DNA from: WHTI01 sp046715095
Lineage (GTDB): Bacteria > Actinomycetota > CADDZG01 > WHSQ01
NCBI GenBank assembly: GCA_046715095.1
Contig: JBKJZQ010000043.1
Span: 1 to 11,818, forward strand
Direction of reading: 5' to 3'
Length of the DNA: 11,818 nucleotides
Shown piece by piece: positions 6,748-11,818 of the stretch. The notes under the pieces were generated by a model. The model searched no databases and was not told the origin of the DNA. It was given only the letters and a program-made list of their open reading frames with translations. Made by a program: the position numbers and the translations under genes. The number at the start of each line of letters is the position of its first letter. The stretch's first letter is position 1.

Positions 6748-8012
6748 CTCCAGACCTGCGGAATGCCTCCTTCCGGGACCTCTACCGGGCGTGGGAGGAC
6801 CATCCGTGGAGCTCGTCTGCCATCGACCTCTCCCTCGATGCCAAGCAGTGGACCGAGGAGCTCGACGAGCGTCAACGCGAATCCGCCCTCTGGAACTACG
6901 CCATGTTCCTCAAGGGGGTCGAGACCGAGGCGAGAACCCTTTCGGCGGTCATGGATGCGACGCCTTTCGAAGATGCACGCGCGTTCCTCGCGACCCAGAT
7001 CGTCGACGAGGCTCGTCACCGGATGTTCCTCGACCGCTGGTTACGGGAGGTCGCGGGACAGGGCGAAGACCCGGTCTCGACGCTGAGCGCGGTGGAGGAC
7101 CACCTCACCTGGGGATTCTGTCAGGTGTTCGGGGAGCTCGAGCGGGTCGCCGACGCGCTGAGGAAGAAACCCCGAGACCGGCCGCTTCTGACGCAAGCCG
7201 TTGCGCTATGTCACGTGATCATCGAGGCCGTCCTGGCGATACCGGGAGAGCACTTCATCCACCGCTATCTCAAGAAGCGGGACGTCCTTCCCGGGCTTGC
7301 GTACGGCCTGACACAGACCGCTCGGGACGAAGAACGTCACGTTGCGTTCGGGGCCAAGTTCCTCGACGAGCTCGTCCACCATTCGAAGGAGTGTCGATCG
7401 GCTGCGATCGAGATGTTCGATCGGGTCGTCCCGTGGATGGTGGGCGTATTCATCCCCCCGGGCCTCGATCCGAGCTACACGGAGTGTTTCGATTTCACAC
7501 TCGGCGAGATCTATGCGTTCGGACTGCGTGCGTTCGAACGAAGCTTGCAGGACGTGGGGATCAACCCGCGCGAGATCAGGATCCTTGCCCGAGACGACCG
7601 GTCGCTGCCCTACGAAGAACGGGCGCGCAGGTTGCTGGTCCTGATCGAGTCGGGAGTCGTCGGCGACGACACCCGGGAGCCGGAGCTCAAGCCCGAGGCG
7701 TACGAGATCCTCTTCGAGGGCATGGCCCGCGCCATGGACGTGGACGTTGCACGCTCTCTTGAAGGGCCGCTTGAATGGACGTTCACCGATGCTGAGCCGT
7801 GGCACCTCGTCGTGGTTGAGGATCACGTCGAAGCGCGACCGGGGGCCCCAGGAGATGCAGCAGGTGCAGCTCTTCGTTTCGAGTCGGCGTCGGGTGACTG
7901 GGCGAAGATCGCTGTGGGTCGTTTCGATCCCCGCTGGGCGCTCTTGCGTAGGCGGCTGCGCGTCCACGGATCACTGGCTACCAAGGCCAAAGTCTCGAAG
8001 CTCTTCGACTAG
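6738..8012 (+). CDS. R2-like di-iron ferritin-fold protein fused to a C-terminal SCP2 lipid-binding domain
   Basis: 424 residues in two modules. Residues about 40-270 are helical and resemble the ribonucleotide reductase small-subunit / R2-like oxidase superfamily. They carry paired metal-ligand motifs E62 or E64 (KGVETEAR), E91 and H94 (DEARHRMF), E163 (IIEAVLA), and E198 and H201 (RDEERHVAFG). The 35-residue spacing from E163 to E198 equals that of the fourth and fifth ligands in R2lox. There is no Tyr four residues after H94, where the R2 radical Tyr lies, and the R2lox crosslink Tyr position (five before E163) is C158. So it is probably neither a normal R2 nor a standard R2lox. Residues about 322-424 are SCP2-like: FTDAEPWHLVV, WAKIAVGRFDPRWALLRRRLRVHG and the KLF end. 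I infer a di-iron oxidase acting on a bound lipid or acyl-CoA. Automatic pipelines may mislabel it ribonucleotide reductase beta. It lies between two acyl-CoA dehydrogenase genes. Confidence 0.8.
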   Translation: MSESPDLRNASFRDLYRAWEDHPWSSSAIDLSLDAKQWTEELDERQRESALWNYAMFLKGVETEARTLSAVMDATPFEDARAFLATQIVDEARHRMFLDRWLREVAGQGEDPVSTLSAVEDHLTWGFCQVFGELERVADALRKKPRDRPLLTQAVALCHVIIEAVLAIPGEHFIHRYLKKRDVLPGLAYGLTQTARDEERHVAFGAKFLDELVHHSKECRSAAIEMFDRVVPWMVGVFIPPGLDPSYTECFDFTLGEIYAFGLRAFERSLQDVGINPREIRILARDDRSLPYEERARRLLVLIESGVVGDDTREPELKPEAYEILFEGMARAMDVDVARSLEGPLEWTFTDAEPWHLVVVEDHVEARPGAPGDAAGAALRFESASGDWAKIAVGRFDPRWALLRRRLRVHGSLATKAKVSKLFD

Positions 8013-8068
8013 TGCACCTTCGCGTAAGTAGCTCTGGTGTCACGGTTATTTGCGCGGAGGTGCACTAG
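8009..8068. mobile_element. 60-bp palindromic MITE-like element A, flanked by CTAG
   Basis: Left arm 8009-8032 and right arm 8045-8068 are inverted repeats of 24 nt with 4 mismatches, all transitions. The outer 16 nt (CTAGTGCACCTTCGCG) differ at one base. The loop is only 12 nt. CTAG at each outer end fits a 4-bp target duplication, leaving a 52-bp element at 8013-8064. The left CTAG supplies the TAG stop of the R2-SCP2 gene, and the right CTAG supplies the TAG of the next gene's -10 box. The termini match those of element B at 11458-11624. There is no transposase and no coding capacity. There is no T-run after the hairpin, so it is not a standard intrinsic terminator, although it could still fold in RNA. 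Confidence 0.7.
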
Positions 8069-8071
8069 TCT
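8066..8071 (+). promoter_or_regulatory. Candidate -10 box (TAGTCT) at the edge of element A
   Basis: TAGTCT fits TANNNT and ends 6 nt before the ATG at 8078. Its first three bases lie in the right CTAG of the palindromic element. No Shine-Dalgarno with normal spacing precedes the ATG, so a leaderless transcript is plausible. Confidence 0.5.
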
Positions 8072-8077
8072 CAGGTC

Positions 8078-9232
8078 ATGGATCTCGATCTCTCTTCGGA
8101 ACAACAGGAGTTTCAGAAGACCGTCAGGGCGTTCGTCGATGACGCGATCAGGCCGAATGCCGAACGCTGGGATGAAGCCCACGAACTGCCGATGGATGCC
8201 GTCAAGCAGATGGCCGATCTCGGTCTCTTCGGCCTTCCCTTCCCCGAGGAGTACGGGGGTTCCGGCGCAGACTTCCTCACGCTGTGTCTCGCGATCGAAG
8301 AGCTGGCGCGGGTGGATTCGTCGCTGGCGATCACCCTCGAGGCCGCCGTGGGTCTCGGCGCGATGCCGGTGTGGCACTTCGGGACCAAGGACCAGCGCGA
8401 GCAGTACCTTCCACCGCTGGCAACCGGAGAAGCGCTTGCCGGTTTCGGTCTGACCGAGCCGGGCGACGGCTCCGACGCGGGAGCCACCAAAACCACGGCC
8501 AGGCTCGAGAACGGCGAGTGGATCATCAACGGATCGAAATCGTTCATCACGAACTCGGGAACCCCGATAACGAAGTTTGTGACCGTCACCGCCGTCACCG
8601 ACAGCCCGGGCGGTAAGAAGGAGATATCGGCGATCATCGTGCCGGCCGGGACTCCCGGGTTCGCGGTCGGGAAGGCCTATCGGAAGATGGGCTGGTGGCA
8701 CTCCGATACCCACGAGTTGTCGTTCAACGATGTGCGCGTGCCCGAAGAGAACCTCCTCGGGGATCGCGGCGAGGGGTTCCGGAACTTCTTGAAGATCCTG
8801 GACGACGGGCGGATCGCGATCGCGGCGCTCGCGGTTGGACTAGCTCAAGGATGTGTCGACGAGTGCGTGAAGTACTCGCAGGAGCGCACCGCGTTCGGTC
8901 AGCAGATCGGGTCATTCCAGGCGATCCAATTCAAGATCGCAGACATGGCGATGAAGACCGAGCTGGCCCGGTCCGCCTACCACCGGGCGGCGTGGCTGAA
9001 GGAACAAGGCCGGCCCTACAAGAAAGAAGCCGCTATGGCCAAGCTCTACGCCTCGGAGATCGCAGTCGATTGCGCCCGCGATGCGGTACAGGTGCATGGG
9101 GGCTACGGCTACATCGAGGAGTTTCCCGTGTGCCGTCACTTCCGTGACTCGAAGATCCTCGAGATCGGCGAAGGTACGTCGGAAATGATGCGCATATTGA
9201 TCGCCCGCGAGCTCGGTCTCCCCCAATCTTGA
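8078..9232 (+). CDS. Acyl-CoA dehydrogenase (second, FAD flavoprotein)
   Basis: 384 residues, the usual length for short/medium-chain or branched-chain acyl-CoA dehydrogenases that reduce FAD and hand electrons to ETF. Visible signatures are GLTEPGDGSDAG (124-135), SFITNSG (155-161), the mid-domain KMGWWHSDTHEL, and ERTAFGQQIG (269-278). QVHGGYGYIEEFP lies at 338-350, and the catalytic Glu is E365 in IGEGTSEMMR. It lacks the longer charged loop of the dehydrogenase at 5330-6520, so the two are clearly distinct paralogues. Substrate chain length cannot be assigned. The ATG at 8078 is followed directly by the conserved N-terminus DLDLSSEQQEF. RNase D starts 10 nt downstream, so the two are probably co-transcribed. 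Confidence 0.93.
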   Translation: MDLDLSSEQQEFQKTVRAFVDDAIRPNAERWDEAHELPMDAVKQMADLGLFGLPFPEEYGGSGADFLTLCLAIEELARVDSSLAITLEAAVGLGAMPVWHFGTKDQREQYLPPLATGEALAGFGLTEPGDGSDAGATKTTARLENGEWIINGSKSFITNSGTPITKFVTVTAVTDSPGGKKEISAIIVPAGTPGFAVGKAYRKMGWWHSDTHELSFNDVRVPEENLLGDRGEGFRNFLKILDDGRIAIAALAVGLAQGCVDECVKYSQERTAFGQQIGSFQAIQFKIADMAMKTELARSAYHRAAWLKEQGRPYKKEAAMAKLYASEIAVDCARDAVQVHGGYGYIEEFPVCRHFRDSKILEIGEGTSEMMRILIARELGLPQS

Positions 9233-9242
9233 TCGCCTGATC

Positions 9243-10418
9243 TTGGCCACCGAGCGTTTCCTCACCTCGCAGACCGACGTCGATGAGCTCGTCGAGGCCG
9301 CGCATGGCGCCGGCCGCGTCGGCCTCGATACCGAGTTCATGCGCGAGAAGACCTACCGGGCCCGGTTGTGCCTCCTCCAGGTTGCGACCCCCGACGATCT
9401 CGTCCTCATCGACCCCCTCGAGAACGTCGATCTGAAGGGGGTCGGTGATCTCGTGTCCAGTCCCGAGGTCGAGGTCGTGGTCCACGCCGGGCGCCAGGAT
9501 TTCGAACTGTTCTACGAGGGGATGGGGGCGGTGCCCTCACGGGTGTTCGACATCCAGGTTGCCGCCGGTTTCGCCGGCATCGGCGCGTCGCTTCCTTACA
9601 ACCGCCTGATCGAAGACACGGTGGGGGCCGGGGTCGACAAGGGCGAGTCCTACACGGACTGGTGCCAAAGGCCGCTGGCCGAAGCCCAGCTGCATTACGC
9701 GGCGAACGACGTGCGCTACCTCCTCGAAGCCGCCGACATCCTCAAGGAGAAGCTCAGGGGGATGGGCCGTCTCGAGTGGGTCGAGGAAGAACTGCTGTCC
9801 TTCGAGAAGGAAGAGCTCTATTCGGCCGATCCCGCCGAAGCATGGCGGCGCGTGTCCGGGAAGGGTTCCTTGAGGGGCAAGCATCTGTCGATCCTGAGAG
9901 AGGTTGCCCGCTGGCGCGAGGAAACCGCAGCCCGTCGGGACATCCCTCGCGGTTGGGTTCTGAAGGATCAAACCCTGGTCGAGATCGCCCGCCGGTCTCC
10001 GGCGAACGCCGGCGACCTGGGGAGAATCCGGGGACTCAACGCGAAGGAAGCGGAACGCTCCGGGGGAGGCATCCTTCAGGCGATCGAGAAGGGGAAACGG
10101 GGGCCCGCGATCGAAGCGACGTCCTCGCCCCCACGCGCGGCGCAGATAAGGGCCCGCATGCTGGCAGGGCTGGCGGACGCGATCGTGAGGTCGAGGTGTG
10201 AGCACGCAGAGATCGCTACGGAACTGGTGGCGACCAGAGGAGACCTTGAGGCGCTCCTCGCAGACGTGTTCTCGAACGAGCATCACCTCGAGAAGCACCG
10301 ACTCATGCGAGGCTGGAGACGCGATCTTGCCGGCGAGGCCGTTGTGGCCTTGGCCGAGGGACGCGTGGCGGTCCGTGCGATAGAGGATCCGCCTTACATA
10401 GAGGAGGTCCACCTGTGA
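9243..10418 (+). CDS. rnd: Ribonuclease D, 3'-5' exoribonuclease (DEDD)
   Basis: 3'-5' exonuclease that trims tRNA precursors and structured RNAs. The 391-residue product has the four DEDDy acidic sites: D29 and E31 in LDTEF (Exo I), D86 in VHAGRQDFE (Exo II), and Y152 and D156 in LHYAANDVRYL (Exo III). An HRDC domain follows at about 210-285 (RGKHLSILREVARWREETA, then RDIPRGWVLKD), and a second helical region at 295-375 probably corresponds to the C-terminal HRDC-like domain of E. coli RNase D (375 residues). The start is a TTG 10 nt after the dehydrogenase stop with no good ribosome-binding site; the conserved exonuclease core begins about 25 residues later, so the exact start is uncertain. 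It overlaps the NYN-LOTUS gene by 4 nt, which suggests joint expression in RNA turnover. Confidence 0.93.
   Translation: MATERFLTSQTDVDELVEAAHGAGRVGLDTEFMREKTYRARLCLLQVATPDDLVLIDPLENVDLKGVGDLVSSPEVEVVVHAGRQDFELFYEGMGAVPSRVFDIQVAAGFAGIGASLPYNRLIEDTVGAGVDKGESYTDWCQRPLAEAQLHYAANDVRYLLEAADILKEKLRGMGRLEWVEEELLSFEKEELYSADPAEAWRRVSGKGSLRGKHLSILREVARWREETAARRDIPRGWVLKDQTLVEIARRSPANAGDLGRIRGLNAKEAERSGGGILQAIEKGKRGPAIEATSSPPRAAQIRARMLAGLADAIVRSRCEHAEIATELVATRGDLEALLADVFSNEHHLEKHRLMRGWRRDLAGEAVVALAEGRVAVRAIEDPPYIEEVHL
10401..10408 (+). promoter_or_regulatory. Ribosome-binding site GAGGAGGT inside the rnd 3' end
   Basis: A strong Shine-Dalgarno embedded in the last codons of the RNase D gene, 6 nt before the GTG at 10415. 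It fixes that start and shows that the overlapping gene is translated from its own site within a polycistronic mRNA. Confidence 0.85.
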
Positions 10419-11461
10419 TCGATGATGAGGAACGGATAGCGGTTTTCTTCGACTTTGAAAACATCGCGCTCGGAGCGCGCGACCGCGGGGAACGTCTTGA
10501 CCCCCTCGTGATCATGGATGCGCTGTCCGAGCGGGGGAGGGTCGTGATCAGGCGCGCGTATGCCGACTGGAACCTGTTCGCGGAGTATCGCCAGGCCTTG
10601 GTCGAGCAACAGATCGAGCTGATCGAGATCCCCCAACGCACCGGGATCGTCCGCAAGAACGCGGCCGATATCAAACTGGCGGTCGATGCGCTGGAGATGG
10701 CCTTCGAGCGGGATTTCATCACGACGTTCGCGCTGGCATCGGGGGACTCGGACTTCACTCCACTGGTCCTGAAACTGAGAGAGCTCAACAAGCGAGTGGT
10801 CGGGATCGGCGTCGAGGGCTCCACGTCCAAACTGCTCCCCGGTGCCTGTGACGAGTTCCTGTTCTACGAGAGTCTCCTCGGTCCCGGTTCCGCCAAGGCC
10901 GCTCCACGGCGGCGCAAGCGCAAAGAGCCGGCGGGTCCAACCGGAGAAACAGAGCCGGAAGAGGAGACGACCGATCTCGGGTCGGTCGCTCGCATGGTTA
11001 CCAAGACCCTGTCGGGCCTCCAGCGCAGCATGGACGGGCCGGTGCTGTCGTCCATGATCAAGCGAGCGCTGTTGCGCAAGGACCCAACCTTCTCGGAAGG
11101 GGACTACGGGTTCAGGGCCTGGGGCGAGCTGATGCGTCATCTCGAAACCGCGGGGATCATCGAGCTGTCGGGCGGCGCCGAGGGCGACCCGTTCGTCGAC
11201 TTCCCCAAGGACGGCGGAGGTGAAGAGGCGGCGTTCGAGCTGCTGAAGGAGGTCGTTGCCGAGATCGAGCAACGCTCAGGACCACCGCCGCTGTCGGGAC
11301 TCAAGAACGAGCTTCGCAAGCGTCAACCCAACTTCTCGGAGAAGAATTTTGGCTACGGCGGCTTCCTCCAATTCGCGAAGGCCTCGCAGGCAAAGGGGTA
11401 CGTCGACCTCGAGTGGGACGACGAGGCCGAGGACTACCTCTTATCGGCTGGGGCGATCTAG
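10415..11461 (+). CDS. NYN-domain (PIN-like) nuclease with two OST-HTH/LOTUS domains
   Basis: 348 residues in three parts. Residues about 6-152 form a NYN domain: D13 and N16 in FFDFEN, D85 and D91 in ADIKLAVD, and D111 and D113 in ASGDSDF are the acidic metal-binding positions of this RNase fold, related to LabA/DUF88 and limkain b1. A basic linker (APRRRKRK, 163-170) and an acidic stretch follow. Two OST-HTH/LOTUS-type winged-helix domains are at about 190-264 (LSSMIKRALLRKDPTFSEGDYGF) and 272-344 (LSGLKNELRKRQPNFSEKNFGY). The repeated PxFSExxYGF / PNFSEKNFGY cores show that they are tandem copies. LOTUS domains bind RNA, so this is probably an RNA-guided or structure-guided endoribonuclease. 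The GTGA overlap with rnd and the strong GAGGAGGT site support coupled expression. Confidence 0.88.
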   Translation: MIDDEERIAVFFDFENIALGARDRGERLDPLVIMDALSERGRVVIRRAYADWNLFAEYRQALVEQQIELIEIPQRTGIVRKNAADIKLAVDALEMAFERDFITTFALASGDSDFTPLVLKLRELNKRVVGIGVEGSTSKLLPGACDEFLFYESLLGPGSAKAAPRRRKRKEPAGPTGETEPEEETTDLGSVARMVTKTLSGLQRSMDGPVLSSMIKRALLRKDPTFSEGDYGFRAWGELMRHLETAGIIELSGGAEGDPFVDFPKDGGGEEAAFELLKEVVAEIEQRSGPPPLSGLKNELRKRQPNFSEKNFGYGGFLQFAKASQAKGYVDLEWDDEAEDYLLSAGAI

Positions 11462-11624
11462 CGGCACGTCGCGTAAATACCGTCGCATTCGGGCGCCCCT
11501 GCATCCCCGATGGCTGCGTTGCTCGTCGCTCACGTACTCCCCGGTACGCTCGACTCCTCGCGCCTTGCCCTCCGGGCGCAGGGGCGCTCTCGGTGCTGGC
11601 GTTACTTACGCGACGCACCACTAG
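11458..11624. mobile_element. 167-bp palindromic MITE-like element B, flanked by CTAG
   Basis: CTAG lies at both ends (11458-11461, 11621-11624). Inside, the two ends are inverted repeats sharing CGTCGCGTAA near the termini and GCGCCCCTGC at 11493-11502 against 11579-11588. The exact centre is GTACTCCCCGGTAC (11534-11547). The whole element is thus one imperfect hairpin. Comparing the four ends of elements A and B over 24 nt, 15 positions are identical in all, including CTAG, CGCG, AA and TA. The left CTAG supplies the TAG stop of the NYN-LOTUS gene. It fills most of the 186-nt gap between convergent genes, where a transcribed hairpin could also help end both transcripts. No protein-coding signal was seen. 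Confidence 0.7.
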
Positions 11625-11634
11625 CGATAGAACG

Positions 11635-11657
11635 CATCTGAACTCGTTCATCTGAAC
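11635..11657. repeat. 9-bp direct repeat CATCTGAAC at the 3' end of the glycosyltransferase gene
   Basis: CATCTGAAC at 11635-11643 and 11649-11657, a 14-bp period. The right copy covers the last codons and stop of the minus-strand glycosyltransferase, and the left copy lies just beyond. It looks like a small slippage duplication with no obvious function. Confidence 0.6.
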
Positions 11658-11818
11658 CAGGTCCTGACGATCGCTTTGCTGAAGCCCCACGCATATCTAA
11701 GGCTCGTCGGTTTCTTGCTCGTTCCACTCGCTCGCTTACGCATCGTGATCGGTACCTCCACGACCTGCAGGCCCTTCCGGGCCGCATCCAGGATCACCTC
11801 CGACACGTAGAACTGATC
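11648..11818 (-). CDS. Family 2 glycosyltransferase, C-terminal end (partial)
   Basis: The minus strand is open from the window edge to a TGA at 11648-11650 and gives 56 residues. The order SEVILDAARKGLQVVEVPITMRKR... SGTSKKPTSLRYAWGF...IVRTWFR is characteristic of the C-terminus of dolichol-phosphate mannosyltransferase-like GT2 enzymes, which transfer sugars from nucleotide donors, often to polyprenyl phosphate at the membrane. In that family this segment carries the conserved V-P/R-x-SK-K region near the acceptor site. The catalytic GT-A domain lies outside the window. The gene is convergent with the NYN-LOTUS gene, with element B between them. Confidence 0.82.
   Translation of the reverse strand, partial: DQFYVSEVILDAARKGLQVVEVPITMRKRASGTSKKPTSLRYAWGFSKAIVRTWFR

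Noticed and set aside
6738..8012. Calling the R2-like protein a ribonucleotide reductase beta subunit or a classical R2lox
   Set aside because: By motif spacing it lacks a Tyr at both the R2 radical position and the R2lox crosslink position, and it carries an SCP2 domain not found in NrdB/NrdF. No NrdA gene is nearby.
8009..8068. Reading element A as an ordinary intrinsic terminator
   Set aside because: There is no T-run on either strand after the hairpin, and its ends match those of element B and are flanked by CTAG, which a simple terminator would not explain. A secondary role in termination is not excluded.
8009..11624. Reading the two palindromes as a CRISPR or REP/BIME array
   Set aside because: There are only two units, of very different length, in separate intergenic gaps, with no regular spacers. 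They have CTAG flanks rather than the head tetranucleotide and single hairpin typical of REP elements moved by TnpA-REP enzymes.
11301..11690. Minus-strand open frames running through element B and into the NYN gene
   Set aside because: They are Arg/Ser/Pro-rich shadows of the palindrome and of the opposite-strand coding region, and they conflict with the clear glycosyltransferase C-terminus in a different frame.

Overview
The window is a G+C-rich bacterial segment, most likely from an actinobacterium (Actinomycetota; class not resolved). This rests on codon use with G/C third positions, GTG/TTG starts, a fused biotin carboxylase-BCCP acyl-CoA carboxylase alpha chain, several acyl-CoA metabolism genes, and three genes with a TANNNT hexamer 6-7 nt before the start codon, the pattern of leaderless actinobacterial promoters. 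No rRNA, tRNA or CRISPR array was seen.

Layout, left to right. 1-63 is the possible 3' end of an upstream gene. 96-4523 (+) holds an acyl-CoA carboxylase alpha chain, a polytopic membrane protein resembling GT-C glycosyltransferases (GTGA overlap with the carboxylase), and an alpha/beta hydrolase of the proline iminopeptidase type. 4520-6520 (-) is a two-gene unit: an acyl-CoA dehydrogenase followed by a TesB-like thioesterase, convergent with the hydrolase. 6521-6737 is a divergent control region with two palindromes built from TTGAC/GTCAA half-sites whose centres lie 21 bp apart. 6738-11461 (+) encodes an R2-like di-iron protein fused to an SCP2 lipid-binding domain, a second acyl-CoA dehydrogenase, RNase D, and a NYN-domain nuclease with two OST-HTH/LOTUS domains that overlaps the RNase D gene by 4 nt. 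The window ends in the C-terminus of a family 2 glycosyltransferase on the minus strand (11648-11818), too short to be obvious from simple ORF calling.

Functionally the window combines fatty or branched acyl-CoA turnover (carboxylase, two dehydrogenases, thioesterase, R2-SCP2 protein) with a small RNA-decay module (RNase D plus NYN-LOTUS).

The most striking unexplained structure is a pair of non-coding palindromic elements, 8009-8068 and 11458-11624. Both are bounded by CTAG on each side, share terminal inverted repeats, and sit exactly on the TAG stop codon of the preceding gene. They look like two members of one MITE-like family inserted at CTAG. Taking the first one out restores a tight junction in which the stop codon of one gene is also the first half of the -10 box of the next. 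The same arrangement is seen without an insertion at 3647-3652.
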